DNA of 64,000 bases. Origin: Clostridiaceae bacterium AM27-36LB (GTDB lineage: Bacteria > Bacillota > Clostridia > Lachnospirales > Lachnospiraceae). The position numbers and the translations under genes are program-made. The DNA lies in assembly GCA_003480725.1 (NCBI GenBank), contig QUJQ01000001.1, positions 186,001 to 250,000 on the forward strand, in the 5' to 3' direction. Positions 8,358 through 18,428 of this stretch are shown here, one piece after another; within the stretch, counting starts at the first letter, position 1; every line of letters starts with the position of its first letter. The notes below the pieces were generated by a model. That model made no database searches. It saw only the letters and a list, made by a program, of their open reading frames with translations, and was not told the origin of the DNA.

Positions 8358-10397
8358 ATGAGCAAATCTTTATATATTGCGGAAAAACCAAGTGTTGCCC
8401 AGGAATTCGCCAAGGCGCTGCATCTGGATTTCAGCAGAAAAGACGGCTATCTGGAAGCCACGGAAGCGGTGGTGACCTGGTGTGTGGGTCATCTGGTGAC
8501 TATGAGCTACCCGGAAGCCTATGATGAAAAATACAAGCGATGGTCCCTGACTACCTTGCCATTTTTGCCAAAGGAATGGAAGTACGAAGTGATCAGCAGT
8601 GTGAAAAAGCAGTTTCAGATTGTAAGTTCTCTTCTGAACCGGCCGGATGTGACCTGCATCTATGTCTGTACTGACTCGGGGCGGGAGGGAGAATATATTT
8701 ACCGTCTGGTAGAACAGATGGCAGGTGTAAAGAACAAGGAACGCCGTCGTGTGTGGATCGATTCACAGACAGAAGAGGAGATTCTCAGAGGTATCCGGGA
8801 AGCAAAAGATCTGTCTGCTTATGATAATCTGTCCCATTCCGCTTATCTGCGGGCCAAGGAGGATTATCTGATGGGAATCAATTTTTCCAGACTGCTGACT
8901 TTGCAATATGGAAAAGCTGTTTCAAATTTTCAGAATAGCAAGTATACGGTGATCTCCGTAGGCCGTGTCATGACTTGTGTGCTTGGCATGGTGGTGCGCA
9001 GAGAACGTGAGATCCGAAGTTTTGTGAAGACACCATTTTATCGGGTGCTTTTGACACAGGAACTGGAAGCAGAGCAGTTTGAGGGAGAATGGCGTGCAGT
9101 AGAGGGAAGCGATTATTTTCAGTCTCCTCTTTTATATAAGGAAAATGGATTTAAGAAAAAGGAAGATGCGGAAGCCTTTATTCAGAAGATGAAAGCACTG
9201 GAACAGACGGAAGCAGAGGTTTGTTCCATTGAACGGAAGAAGGAGACCCGTTATGCGCCACTGCTGTTTAACCTGGCAGAGCTTCAGAATGAATGCTCCA
9301 GACGGTTTAAGATCAGCCCTGATGAGACGCTGAAGATCACGCAGGAGTTATATGAGAAAAAGCTGGTCACCTATCCAAGAACAGATGCCCGCGTGCTGTC
9401 TACAGCTGTGGCAAAGGAGATCTATAAAAATATCCGAGGACTTGGTAATTTTCAGCCGGCGGCAGCATTTGCAGCAGAGATTCTGGAGAAAGAGTCCTGG
9501 AAAGGGATCGGCAAGAGCCGTTATACCAATGACAAGCAGATTACCGATCACTATGCAATCATTCCGACCGGGCAGGGATTTGGTGCTCTTCGCAGTGTAT
9601 CAATGGTTGGACAGCAAGTATATGAGGTAATCGTACGCCGGTTTTTGAGCATCTTTTATCCACCTGCGATCTATCAGAAGGCATCGTTGATCACCTCTCT
9701 TGGAAAGGAAAAGTTCTTTGCAAATTTCCGTATCCTGATGGAAGAAGGTTATCTGAAGGTGACGCCTCAGCCAGAGTCAAAGAAGAAAAAGGATGACGGC
9801 GAGGAAGAGGAAAACAGTGGAGATGCTGCCATGCTGGAAGCACTGATGAAGCTTAGAAAGGGCATGAAGCTTCCGGTAAAGGGTATGAAGATCAAAGAAG
9901 GAGAGACCTCTCCGCCTAAGCGATACAATTCTGGTTCTATGATTCTTGCCATGGAAAATGCGGGACAGTTGATCGAAGATGAGGATCTGCGTTCACAAAT
10001 CAAAGGAAGTGGTATCGGCACCAGTGCGACGCGTGCGGAGATTCTGAAAAAACTGGTCAATAATAAATATATTGCATTAAATAAAAAGACACAGATCATC
10101 ACACCGACTCTTCTTGGGGAAAATATATTTGATGTTGTGAATGTGTCGATCCGGTCACTTCTGAATCCAGAGCTGACAGCAAGCTGGGAGAAGGGCCTGA
10201 CGTATGTGGCTGAAGGACAGATCACACCGGATGAATATATGCAGAAGCTGGAACATTTTGTGACGTCCAGAACGGAGCAGGTTCTGCACAGCAATCAGCA
10301 CTATGCCATGCGGCCATATTTTGAAGCGGCGGCAGTTTATTATAAAACACCTGAAAAACAGACACAGAGACGTGGAAAAGGAGACACAAAACAATGA
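8358..10397 (+). CDS. topB: DNA topoisomerase III (type IA)
   Basis: ATP-independent type IA topoisomerase that relaxes and decatenates DNA through a 5'-phosphotyrosine link. The 679-residue product has the TOPRIM start YIAEKPSVAQEFAKAL, the acidic metal site CTDSGREGEY (about residue 105) and the catalytic-tyrosine motif TYPRTDAR (about residue 338). The C-terminus lacks zinc-ribbon cysteines. The ATG at 8358 fits the family; an in-frame TTG lies two codons upstream. It overlaps the next gene by 4 nt. Mobile-element topB copies exist, but the neighbours here are chromosomal. Confidence 0.93.
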   Translation: MSKSLYIAEKPSVAQEFAKALHLDFSRKDGYLEATEAVVTWCVGHLVTMSYPEAYDEKYKRWSLTTLPFLPKEWKYEVISSVKKQFQIVSSLLNRPDVTCIYVCTDSGREGEYIYRLVEQMAGVKNKERRRVWIDSQTEEEILRGIREAKDLSAYDNLSHSAYLRAKEDYLMGINFSRLLTLQYGKAVSNFQNSKYTVISVGRVMTCVLGMVVRREREIRSFVKTPFYRVLLTQELEAEQFEGEWRAVEGSDYFQSPLLYKENGFKKKEDAEAFIQKMKALEQTEAEVCSIERKKETRYAPLLFNLAELQNECSRRFKISPDETLKITQELYEKKLVTYPRTDARVLSTAVAKEIYKNIRGLGNFQPAAAFAAEILEKESWKGIGKSRYTNDKQITDHYAIIPTGQGFGALRSVSMVGQQVYEVIVRRFLSIFYPPAIYQKASLITSLGKEKFFANFRILMEEGYLKVTPQPESKKKKDDGEEEENSGDAAMLEALMKLRKGMKLPVKGMKIKEGETSPPKRYNSGSMILAMENAGQLIEDEDLRSQIKGSGIGTSATRAEILKKLVNNKYIALNKKTQIITPTLLGENIFDVVNVSIRSLLNPELTASWEKGLTYVAEGQITPDEYMQKLEHFVTSRTEQVLHSNQHYAMRPYFEAAAVYYKTPEKQTQRRGKGDTKQ

Positions 10398-11065
10398 GTG
10401 AGATTATGATCAAAGACCTTTACAACATGAATGAGACGATTGCAGCAGAACTGTTTGACGGCCTGACCTATCCGTGGGAGGCACTTCCGAAGATCGGTGA
10501 GTTTATCAAGAAACTTGGAGAGACCCTTGATCCGGAAGAATATGATAAAGTGGGCGAGGATGTGTGGATCGCAAAATCCGCCAACGTATTTCCGTCCGCA
10601 TATGTACATGGACCGGCGATCATCGGAAAAGACGCAGAAGTTCGTCACTGTGCATTTATCCGTGGCAATGCCATTGTAGGTGAGGGTGCTGTAGTCGGTA
10701 ATTCCACAGAACTTAAAAATGTGGTGTTATTTAATAAAGTACAGGTTCCACATTACAATTATGTAGGAGATTCTATTCTTGGATACAAGGCGCATATGGG
10801 CGCAGGTTCCATTACTTCCAATGTGAAATCCGATAAAAAGCTGGTGAAAGTACATACACCAGAGGGTGATATTGAGACCGACATCAAGAAATTTGGTGCC
10901 ATGATCGGAGATAATGTGGAGGTTGGCTGTGGAAGCGTGCTGAATCCGGGAACAGTGATCGGCCGTGAGAGCAATATTTATCCGCTGTCTTCCGTCAGAG
11001 GCGTGGTTCCATCCCGTTCTATCTACAAAAAACAGGGTGAAGTAGCGACAAAACATGAAGACTAA
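10394..11065 (+). CDS. Left-handed beta-helix (hexapeptide) acyl/nucleotidyl-transferase-like protein
   Basis: A 223-residue protein built mainly of hexapeptide repeats (WIAKSANVFPSAYVHGPAIIG, GNAIVGEGAVVG, GAMIGDNVEVGCGSVLNPG), forming a left-handed parallel beta-helix. It resembles the C-terminal half of GlmU-type UDP-GlcNAc pyrophosphorylases, with an N-terminal stretch (residues 1-55) that is not a full nucleotidyltransferase domain. The substrate is uncertain: a sugar-nucleotide or acetyl-transfer role is inferred from the fold only. It overlaps topB by 4 nt and the following TraX-like gene by 11 nt. Confidence 0.8.
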   Translation: MSEIMIKDLYNMNETIAAELFDGLTYPWEALPKIGEFIKKLGETLDPEEYDKVGEDVWIAKSANVFPSAYVHGPAIIGKDAEVRHCAFIRGNAIVGEGAVVGNSTELKNVVLFNKVQVPHYNYVGDSILGYKAHMGAGSITSNVKSDKKLVKVHTPEGDIETDIKKFGAMIGDNVEVGCGSVLNPGTVIGRESNIYPLSSVRGVVPSRSIYKKQGEVATKHED

Positions 11066-11792
11066 GAGAGGGCTGAATGGATGTGTGCTCAAATGGATCG
11101 CCATTATTCTTATGGCGATCGATCATTTCGGGGCATCCATTCTGGAGAACTTTCTGTTAAATGTATGGGATGTGTCCCCGCTGGGAGACCTGCTCAGGGA
11201 CTATCCTGATTACTGGGATCTGGTGCTGATGGCAGATCGTGTGATCCGGAAGATCGGACGGCCTGCATTTCCTGTGTTCTGTTTCTTTATCGTGGAAGGA
11301 TTTTGCCACACCAGAAATGTGAAAAACTATGCAGTGCGGCTGGGAATCTTTGCACTGATCAGCGAAGTACCCTTTGATCTGGCAATTTTTGGAACACCAT
11401 TTCACTGGGGACATCAGAATGTATTTTTTACATTGTTTCTTGGATTATTGCTGATCTGGTATCTGCGGGACGTAAGCACAAGTACAGAATGGAGTCTGGC
11501 TGGCGCACTGGCAGTCTGCTGTGCGGCGGAAGTGCTGCATGTGGATTATGGAGCGTTCGGCGTGGCACTGATCGGTGTCTATTATATTTTACGGGAACTG
11601 CCTGTTCTGCAGGCGGGGGCAGGAGCAATATTGAGTGCGTGGGAGATGCCCGCACCCCTTGGAAGTCTGCTGCTGTTATTCTATAACGGGGAGCGGGGCA
11701 GACAGCCCAAATGGTTTTTTTACTGGTTTTATCCGGTTCATCTGTTCCTTTACTATGTGATTGGAACATGGGTGCTTCCGGCATGGATATGA
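11055..11792 (+). CDS. TraX-family integral membrane protein
   Basis: A 245-residue polytopic membrane protein with the TraX signature: WIAIILMAIDHFGASI at the start, then a GRPAFPVFCFFIVEGF helix and a C-terminal YPVHLFLYYVI. TraX was named for F-pilin acetylation, but chromosomal homologues in Firmicutes are common and probably acylate other substrates. It starts 11 nt inside the hexapeptide gene, so the two may act together on a cell-surface molecule (inference). No conjugation genes are nearby. Confidence 0.85.
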   Translation: MKTKRGLNGCVLKWIAIILMAIDHFGASILENFLLNVWDVSPLGDLLRDYPDYWDLVLMADRVIRKIGRPAFPVFCFFIVEGFCHTRNVKNYAVRLGIFALISEVPFDLAIFGTPFHWGHQNVFFTLFLGLLLIWYLRDVSTSTEWSLAGALAVCCAAEVLHVDYGAFGVALIGVYYILRELPVLQAGAGAILSAWEMPAPLGSLLLLFYNGERGRQPKWFFYWFYPVHLFLYYVIGTWVLPAWI

Positions 11793-11806
11793 TGAGGTGA
11801 ACAAAA

Positions 11807-13303
11807 GTGGCAAAAGCGATTATGATACAGGGAACCATGTCTAATTCAGGAAAAAGCTTCCTGACAGCAGGATTGTGCCGGGTATTTAAGCAGGACGGAT
11901 ACAAAGTGGCACCGTTTAAATCACAGAACATGGCACTGAATTCCTATATTACAAAAGATGGTCTGGAGATCGGACGGGCACAGGCCATGCAGGCGGAGGC
12001 CTGTGGCATCGACCCGACGGTAGAGATGAATCCGATTCTTCTGAAACCGACCAGCAATGTGGGAAGTCAGGTCATTGTAAATGGCGAGGTCCGCGGCAAT
12101 ATGAAGGCTATGGATTATTACCGCAATAAAAAGCAGCTGGTGCCGGATGTGATGGCTGCCTATGAAAGATTAAGCGAACAGTATGATATTATTGTGATCG
12201 AAGGAGCCGGAAGTCCTGCAGAAATCAATCTTCATGACAATGATATTGTAAATATGGGAATGGCGCGCATGGCGAAAGCACCGGTACTCCTGGTGGGAGA
12301 TATTGACCGTGGTGGTGTATTTGCAGCCCTTTATGGAACGGTAAAGCTGCTGCCTGAAGATGAGCAGCAGATAATCAAAGGTCTGATCGTCAATAAATTC
12401 CGTGGGGATGTGAAGATCCTTGAGCCAGGTCTTCGGATGATCGAGGAGCGAACAGGGATTCCTATGGTAGGTGTGGTTCCTATGGAGTATCTGGATATTG
12501 ATGATGAGGACAGTCTCTCTGACCGTCTGAATCAGACTCAGAAGGGAGCTGGCATTGATGTGGCAGTGATCCATCTGCCGCATATTTCCAATTTTACAGA
12601 TTTTTCCGCATTTGAGCGGATGGACGGGGTATCCCTCCGTTATGTAAGTCAGCCGGGAATGCTGGGGGATCCAGATCTGATCCTTCTGCCGGGTACGAAA
12701 AATACCATGGATGACTGCCAGTGGCTCAGAGAGTCCGGCATGGAAGCACTGATCCTCCGCCAGGCAGAGAAGAAGACGCCGATCATCGGTATCTGTGGTG
12801 GATTTCAGCTTCTGGGTGAACAGATGGAAGATCCGCATAATGTAGAACATGGAGGAACCATGCGTGGCATGGGACTTCTGAATACAAGAACCGTTTTCTC
12901 AGAAGCAAAGACCAGAACTCAGATCCGCGGAGTGATGGAAAAGGGCGTGGGTCTTTGGAACAACTGGCAGGGAAAAGAAGTAACAGGTTATGAGATCCAT
13001 ATGGGTGTGACTGAGAATCTGGGAGGTTGTCAGGAACTGGTCCGTCTCGAGGATGGAAGAGTGGATGCACTGGCTAATGAAGACGGAAGTGTGATGGGAA
13101 GTTATCTTCATGGTATCTTTGATACGGATGGATTTGCGGAGGAAATGATCCGCAGATTGATGAAAGAAAAAGGCATGGAGTTTGAAAACTGGCATTTTGA
13201 TCTGGAAGCTCACAAGGAGCAGGAATATGACAAACTGGCAGATCTGGTCAGAAGCTCGTTTGATATGAAGAAAATATATGAAATACTGGAGGAGGGAATC
13301 TGA
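11807..13303 (+). CDS. cobQ: Cobyric acid synthase
   Basis: Amidates the b, d, e and g carboxylates of adenosylcobyrinic acid a,c-diamide using glutamine and ATP. The 498-residue product has the N-terminal dethiobiotin-synthetase-like nucleotide site ([16 protein letters not shown]), the [12 protein letters not shown] core and a C-terminal glutamine amidotransferase domain with nucleophile Cys in [12 protein letters not shown] (about residue 329). The GTG start is preceded by GAGGTGA. Its stop overlaps the next ATG (TGATG). Only this gene and cbiC of the cobalamin pathway are in the window. Confidence 0.95.
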   Translation: MAKAIMIQGTMSNSGKSFLTAGLCRVFKQDGYKVAPFKSQNMALNSYITKDGLEIGRAQAMQAEACGIDPTVEMNPILLKPTSNVGSQVIVNGEVRGNMKAMDYYRNKKQLVPDVMAAYERLSEQYDIIVIEGAGSPAEINLHDNDIVNMGMARMAKAPVLLVGDIDRGGVFAALYGTVKLLPEDEQQIIKGLIVNKFRGDVKILEPGLRMIEERTGIPMVGVVPMEYLDIDDEDSLSDRLNQTQKGAGIDVAVIHLPHISNFTDFSAFERMDGVSLRYVSQPGMLGDPDLILLPGTKNTMDDCQWLRESGMEALILRQAEKKTPIIGICGGFQLLGEQMEDPHNVEHGGTMRGMGLLNTRTVFSEAKTRTQIRGVMEKGVGLWNNWQGKEVTGYEIHMGVTENLGGCQELVRLEDGRVDALANEDGSVMGSYLHGIFDTDGFAEEMIRRLMKEKGMEFENWHFDLEAHKEQEYDKLADLVRSSFDMKKIYEILEEGI

Positions 13304-13932
13304 TGCTGGATAAAATTGAGATTGTAAAACCTACGGAGATAGAGAAACGAAGCATGGAAATTATTACATCGGAGCTTAATGGCAGAACCTGGCCGGAGCC
13401 TGAGTTTTCTATTGTAAAACGATGTATCCACACATCCGCAGATTTTGATTATGCGGATAATCTGTGTTTTTCTGAAAATGCGGCTATGCTGGGTGTGGAA
13501 GCACTCCGCCGTGGTGCGGTGATTGTGACGGATACCCGTATGGCATGGTCAGGGATCAACAAGAAAAAACTGGCAGAGTATGGCGGCGAGGCATTCTGCT
13601 TTATGTCGGATGCAGATGTGGCACAGGAAGCGAAAGACAGAGGCTGTACCCGTGCAGCTATCTGTATGGAACGTGGAGCAGCACTGGGAAAAGAAGTAAT
13701 CTTTGCGGTTGGCAATGCGCCGACAGCACTGATCCGTCTTTATGAGCTGATAAAGGCAGGAGAGATAAAACCTGCGCTGATCATTGGTGCACCTGTAGGA
13801 TTTGTCAATGTGGTGGAAGCAAAAGAGCTGATCATGACAGCAGGGATTCCTTATATTGTTCCGAAAGGACGCAAAGGCGGAAGCAATATTGCAGCGACAA
13901 TCTGCAATGCCATGCTGTATTATAAAGGATAG
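13303..13932 (+). CDS. cbiC: Precorrin-8X / cobalt-precorrin-8 methylmutase
   Basis: Moves a methyl group from C-11 to C-12 in the corrin ring, giving (cobalt-)hydrogenobyrinate. The 209-residue product has the CobH/CbiC features: RCIHTSADFDYADNL with the conserved His, GAVIVTDTRMAWSGI, and the ALIIGAPVGFVNVVEAKE C-terminal core. Overlap with cobQ (TGATG) implies translational coupling. The CbiC name assumes the anaerobic pathway, which suits an anaerobe. Confidence 0.94.
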   Translation: MLDKIEIVKPTEIEKRSMEIITSELNGRTWPEPEFSIVKRCIHTSADFDYADNLCFSENAAMLGVEALRRGAVIVTDTRMAWSGINKKKLAEYGGEAFCFMSDADVAQEAKDRGCTRAAICMERGAALGKEVIFAVGNAPTALIRLYELIKAGEIKPALIIGAPVGFVNVVEAKELIMTAGIPYIVPKGRKGGSNIAATICNAMLYYKG

Positions 13933-13936
13933 AGAC

Positions 13937-14551
13937 ATGATAGCATTTTTAAGAGGAACTGTAGAAGATATAACAGAGAGCAGTCTGGTACTTGATGTTC
14001 ATGGCGTGGGCTATGAGGTGCTGGTACCAGGGCAGCTCTTATCATCCATTGGCGGGACCGGGCAGGAGATGAAGCTCTACACTTACATGCAGGTGAGGGA
14101 GGATGCGGTGGTCCTGTTTGGGTTTCTGACAAAGGATGATCTTTCCATGTTTAAGATGCTGATCGGTGTTAATGGTGTTGGCCCTAAGGCGGGACTTGCG
14201 ATTCTGTCAGCGCTGGGAGCAGACGATCTTCGTTTTGCGGTATTATCAGATGATGCGAAGAAAATCGCCAAAACGCCGGGGATCGGAGCAAAGACTGCGC
14301 AGAAGATCATTCTGGAGCTGAAGGACAAGCTGGATCTGCAGGATGCATTTGAAAAGAAGCTGGCAGCACCGACGGTGGGAGCAGAGGTGGCAGCAGCCGC
14401 AGGTAACAGTGTAGTGCAGGATGCAGTAGAAGCACTGGTCGCGCTTGGCTATGGAAGCACCGAATCTCTGAAGGCAGTTCGTTCCGTGAATCCGGACGAA
14501 CATATGGATGTGGAGACGGTTCTGAAAGCTGCGCTTAAGCACTTATTTTAA
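13937..14551 (+). CDS. ruvA: Holliday junction branch migration protein RuvA
   Basis: Tetrameric DNA-binding subunit of the RuvAB branch-migration motor. The 204-residue product has the N-terminal OB domain (MIAFLRGTVEDITESSLVLD), two helix-hairpin-helix motifs (LIGVNGVGPKAGLAIL, KTPGIGAKTAQKIILEL) and a C-terminal domain III that contacts RuvB (ALVALGYGSTESLKAV). I chose the ATG at 13937 because the OB domain begins there; upstream in-frame codons run into cbiC. It is 4 nt after cbiC and upstream of ruvB. Confidence 0.96.
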   Translation: MIAFLRGTVEDITESSLVLDVHGVGYEVLVPGQLLSSIGGTGQEMKLYTYMQVREDAVVLFGFLTKDDLSMFKMLIGVNGVGPKAGLAILSALGADDLRFAVLSDDAKKIAKTPGIGAKTAQKIILELKDKLDLQDAFEKKLAAPTVGAEVAAAAGNSVVQDAVEALVALGYGSTESLKAVRSVNPDEHMDVETVLKAALKHLF

Positions 14552-14628
14552 ATGTATATGCGGAGATGATTTTACAAATATGACTCTGCATGATTTATGA
14601 AACTATGGAACAAGAACAGGAGAACAAT

Positions 14629-15630
14629 ATGGGCAGCCGCAGAATCATAGCGACAGAAGAGGCGGAAGAGGATATCCGGATCGAAGGAAGTCTTCGGCCG
14701 CAGAGCCTGGACGAGTACATTGGTCAGGAAAAAGCGAAAAATAATCTGAAGATTTATATTGAGGCGGCAAAATCCAGAGGAGAAGCACTGGATCATGTGC
14801 TGTTCTATGGACCGCCCGGACTTGGTAAGACCACGCTGGCAGGCATTATTGCCAACGAGATGGGGACACATCTGAAGGTGACCAGCGGCCCTGCCATTGA
14901 GAAGCCGGGTGAGATGGCGGCAATCCTTAATAACTTGCAGGAGGGAGATGTCCTTTTTGTGGATGAGATCCATCGACTGAACCGGCAGGTGGAGGAAGTG
15001 CTGTATCCGGCAATGGAAGATTATGCCATTGATATTATGATCGGAAAAGGAGCTTCTGCCCGCAGTATCCGTCTGGATCTGCCGCAATTTACTTTAGTGG
15101 GAGCAACTACAAGAGCAGGTCTTCTGACCGCACCGCTCAGAGATCGTTTTGGCGTGGTCCATCATCTGGAATACTATACCATTGAGGAACTGAGCACTAT
15201 TATCCGCAGATCTGCAGAAGTGCTGGGTGTAGAGATTGATGCAAAAGGAGCCGTGGAACTGGCTAGACGTTCCAGAGGAACACCTCGTCTTGCTAATCGA
15301 CTATTAAAACGTGTCAGGGATTTCGCACAGGTAAAATATGATGGAAGAATTACCGAGGATGTGGCAGTATTTACACTGGATCTTCTGGAAGTGGATAAAT
15401 ATGGACTGGATCAGTCGGACAGACGGATCCTGCGAACGATCATTGAGAAATTTGCAGGAGGTCCGGTGGGACTGGATACACTGGCAGCAGCTCTTGGAGA
15501 AGATGCCGGAACGCTGGAAGATGTGTACGAGCCGTACCTTTTGAAAAATGGATTTCTGAACCGTACTGCCAGAGGCCGTGTGGCGACACAGACCGCCTAT
15601 GAGCATTTGGGGATTGCTTTTCCAGAATAA
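14629..15630 (+). CDS. ruvB: Holliday junction branch migration ATPase RuvB
   Basis: AAA+ helicase motor driving branch migration with RuvA. Walker A is [14 protein letters not shown] (about residues 60-73), Walker [11 protein letters not shown], sensor 1 LVGATTRAG, and the arginine-finger region APLRDRFG. The C-terminal winged helix ends [16 protein letters not shown]. The start at 14629 is supported by AGGAG six nt upstream and gives 333 residues; an in-frame ATG at 14590 lacks an RBS. Confidence 0.96.
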   Translation: MGSRRIIATEEAEEDIRIEGSLRPQSLDEYIGQEKAKNNLKIYIEAAKSRGEALDHVLFYGPPGLGKTTLAGIIANEMGTHLKVTSGPAIEKPGEMAAILNNLQEGDVLFVDEIHRLNRQVEEVLYPAMEDYAIDIMIGKGASARSIRLDLPQFTLVGATTRAGLLTAPLRDRFGVVHHLEYYTIEELSTIIRRSAEVLGVEIDAKGAVELARRSRGTPRLANRLLKRVRDFAQVKYDGRITEDVAVFTLDLLEVDKYGLDQSDRRILRTIIEKFAGGPVGLDTLAAALGEDAGTLEDVYEPYLLKNGFLNRTARGRVATQTAYEHLGIAFPE

Positions 15631-15679
15631 ATTAGGTACACTGTACTATATAGGCTAACAAAGAAGCAGGTGAGAGATA

Positions 15680-16132
15680 ATGGCAAAGAAAAATACAGCC
15701 GATGTGTTGATTAACGGAAAAGTATATACGATCAGTGGCTATGAGAGCACTGCTTACCTGCAGAAGGTTGCGACATATCTTAACGAGATGGAAGAAAAGG
15801 TAGCAGTGACGGAAGGCTATGCCCGACTGACAGCGGATGAGAAGCAGCTTCTCAAAAATATGAACCTGGCAGATGTCTATTTTAAGGCAGATGCAGCCAG
15901 AGAATCGCTGGAAAAGGAAAAAGAACAGAAAGATCGGGAACTGTACAGTCTGAAGCATGATCTGATCGATGCAAAGATGGAGAAGGAAAATCTGATGGAG
16001 CGTATTCATGAGCTGGAGACACAGCTTGAAAAAGCGCAGAAGCAGACTTCCAGACAGGGTGTAGAGAACCGTCAGCCAAGAACTGCACATCCGGCGGGAA
16101 GAAATGTGTCCCATCCGGAGCAGAAACTGTAA
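15680..16132 (+). CDS. zapA: Cell division protein ZapA
   Basis: FtsZ-ring stabilising protein, 150 residues. The N-terminal ZapA globular head (VLINGKVYTISGYES) is followed by a long charged coiled coil from about residue 50 to 125. The last 25 residues are basic and probably disordered, longer than many ZapA proteins. RBS GCAGGTGAGAG precedes the ATG. It is followed by a hairpin and then a U32 peptidase gene, an order common in Lachnospiraceae. Confidence 0.88.
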   Translation: MAKKNTADVLINGKVYTISGYESTAYLQKVATYLNEMEEKVAVTEGYARLTADEKQLLKNMNLADVYFKADAARESLEKEKEQKDRELYSLKHDLIDAKMEKENLMERIHELETQLEKAQKQTSRQGVENRQPRTAHPAGRNVSHPEQKL

Positions 16133-16157
16133 TGACAGAAATCAAACATGATACGAG

Positions 16158-16190
16158 GGGGACCAGCCATCAGTGCTGGTCCTTGTTATC
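16158..16190 (+). terminator. Hairpin between zapA and the U32 peptidase gene
   Basis: GGACCAGC and GCTGGTCC stem followed by TTGTTATC. The T-run is poor, so it may be a partial terminator or an mRNA-processing hairpin. It sits only a few bases before the RBS of the next gene. Confidence 0.5.
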
Positions 16191-16204
16191 ATAAGGAGAA
16201 GAAG

Positions 16205-18427
16205 ATGGAAAAGAAGAAACTGGAGATTCTGGCACCGGCCGGATCTTTTGAAAGTCTCAAAGCAGCCGTTCATGCAGGAGCGGATGCGGTCTATATGGGA
16301 GGCAGTCGGTTCGGAGCAAGAGCTTATGCGCAGAATCCGGAAGGAGACCGGCTTCTGGAAGCCATAGATTATGCGCACCTCTATGGGGTAAAACTGTATC
16401 TGACAGTCAATACTCTGCTGAAGGACAAGGAACTTGAAGGAGAACTTTATGATTATCTGAAACCTTGCGTGGAGCATGGACTGGATGCAGTGATTGTGCA
16501 GGATACAGGTGTGATGAAATGCATTCAGCGCTGGTTCCCGGAGCTTGATATTCATGCCAGCACACAGATGACTCTCTGCGGAGTGGGCGGTGTGGAACTT
16601 CTGAAAGAAGAAGGGGCACATCGGGCAGTACTGGCAAGAGAGCTTTCGCTTGATGAGATCCATGAGATCTACGAAAAGACAGGCATGGAGCTGGAGTGCT
16701 TTGTACATGGAGCATTATGCTATTGCTATTCGGGTCAGTGCCTGTTCAGCAGTCTCCTGGGAGGCCGAAGCGGCAATCGGGGCCGTTGTGCACAGCCATG
16801 TCGTCTGGCTTATACGGCCGCTGACCATGGAAAAAATATTTCAGGCAAAGAGCAGGATCTCTTAAGTCCCAAGGATCTCTGTGCGTTAGATCTGATCCCG
16901 CAGATTGCCGAGGCAGGTGTCTATTCCCTGAAGATAGAAGGACGCATGAAGCGCCCTGAATACACGGCAGGAGTGGTGCGGATCTATCGGAAATATGTGG
17001 ATCAGTATTTAAAGTATGGAAGAAAAGGATACAAAGTAGCAGAAGCGGATCGGAAGGAGTTGCTGCTGTTATTTAACAGAGATGGATTTTCCACCGGGTA
17101 TTATGAAAAACACAATGGAAGAGATCTGATGGCTCTTTATCAGGCACCAGCTTCAGACAGCGAGAAGAAAGCCTATGAAAAGAAAATTGCGGAACTTCAT
17201 CAGATGTATGTGGAGCAGGAGAAAAGGATCCCGGTTCATGGATATTTTTATGGAGGAGCAGACCAGCCATTACAGCTGACTCTGACAGAAGATGAGACAG
17301 GGGCATGTGTGGTAGTTACCGGCGGATGTCCGCAGGCGGCACAGAATCGCCCCACTGATCAGGAACAGGTGGAGAAGCAGTTGAAGAAGCTGGGGGGAAC
17401 GTCCTTTGTCTGGGCAAGTCTGGATGTGCAGATAGAAGATGGATTGTTCATTCCGGTACAGGAGCTGAACAATCTCAGAAGAGAAGGAATAACAGAACTT
17501 CAGAAGGAACTGCTTCGGATCGCTCTGGAAGAAAAAGCACAGAGACAGGGAACCGGTAAAGGTGTTGACGTGACTGCAAAGCGTGGAAAAAAATCCCATG
17601 GATTCCGGGAGCTCCATATTTCTGTAGAGACGGAGAAGCAATTAGCAGAAGTGCTCCGCTGGTGGGATGAGACAGGCACTCAGACAGAAGGGATGAGACC
17701 GCCTCTTGGAGCTGTTTATCTGGATGCGGAGAGTCTGGAGGCGGATCTGGAACGTCTGGTTAGACAGGTTCACAATGCAGAACTGAAAGCTTATGTGGTG
17801 CTGCCGGCTATTTTCAGAAAAACAACAAGAGCACGGTATGAGAAAAAGCTGTCTTATTGGCAGAGTCTGAGAGCAGATGGTTATGTGATCCGCAATCTGG
17901 AGGAATATGAATATGTAAGAGACAAGGAGTGGGCAGGAGAACTGATCCTTGATCACAATGTCTACACCTTCAATCAGGAGAGCCGGGAATACTGGCGGCA
18001 AAAAGGTGTGATGAGGCAGACCAGCCCGCTGGAACTGAATGGAAGGGAACTTGCCAATCTGTCGGACGAGAACAGCATTCAGGTCGTGTATGGCAGATAT
18101 CCTATGATGACTACCGCAGGCTGTGTTCGAAAGACATTGAATCTTTGCAGACATGAGCCCGGTGTGACAGAATTAAGAGATCGGAAAAACGTAAGCTTTC
18201 CTGTAAAAAATTATTGTAGGGATTGTTATAATGTGATCTACAACAGCCAGCCATTGTATCTGTTTGACAGATTTTCAGAAGTGGAAGCATTGGGAGCAGG
18301 AACCTGCAGGATCATGTTTACTACAGAAACCGTGCAGGAGACAAGACGGGTGCTTGGCCAGTGGCTGACCGGAGAAAAGAGACAGTCAGAATTTACGAGA
18401 GGACATTTTGCAAGAGGCGTAGAGTAA
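16205..18427 (+). CDS. U32 family peptidase / collagenase-like protein with DUF3656
   Basis: A 740-residue protein opening with LEILAPAGSFESLKAAVHAGADAVYMGG, the U32 TIM-barrel start. The U32 signature is at about residue 170 (ELECFVHGALCYCYSGQCL, then GNRGRCAQPCRL). The cysteine cluster and homology to RlhA/TrhP (23S rRNA and tRNA hydroxylation) suggest RNA modification as an alternative to proteolysis. A second half (from about 380) corresponds to the DUF3656 and C-terminal region, with more cysteines near residue 665 (NYCRDCYN). The start has RBS AAGGAG. The ftsW-like gene follows after 1 nt. Confidence 0.88.
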   Translation: MEKKKLEILAPAGSFESLKAAVHAGADAVYMGGSRFGARAYAQNPEGDRLLEAIDYAHLYGVKLYLTVNTLLKDKELEGELYDYLKPCVEHGLDAVIVQDTGVMKCIQRWFPELDIHASTQMTLCGVGGVELLKEEGAHRAVLARELSLDEIHEIYEKTGMELECFVHGALCYCYSGQCLFSSLLGGRSGNRGRCAQPCRLAYTAADHGKNISGKEQDLLSPKDLCALDLIPQIAEAGVYSLKIEGRMKRPEYTAGVVRIYRKYVDQYLKYGRKGYKVAEADRKELLLLFNRDGFSTGYYEKHNGRDLMALYQAPASDSEKKAYEKKIAELHQMYVEQEKRIPVHGYFYGGADQPLQLTLTEDETGACVVVTGGCPQAAQNRPTDQEQVEKQLKKLGGTSFVWASLDVQIEDGLFIPVQELNNLRREGITELQKELLRIALEEKAQRQGTGKGVDVTAKRGKKSHGFRELHISVETEKQLAEVLRWWDETGTQTEGMRPPLGAVYLDAESLEADLERLVRQVHNAELKAYVVLPAIFRKTTRARYEKKLSYWQSLRADGYVIRNLEEYEYVRDKEWAGELILDHNVYTFNQESREYWRQKGVMRQTSPLELNGRELANLSDENSIQVVYGRYPMMTTAGCVRKTLNLCRHEPGVTELRDRKNVSFPVKNYCRDCYNVIYNSQPLYLFDRFSEVEALGAGTCRIMFTTETVQETRRVLGQWLTGEKRQSEFTRGHFARGVE

Positions 18428-18428
18428 T

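Noticed and set aside
11055..11792. Conjugative element indicated by the TraX-like gene
   Set aside because: Only TraX-like is present; no relaxase, coupling protein or integrase near it; chromosomal TraX-like proteins are common.
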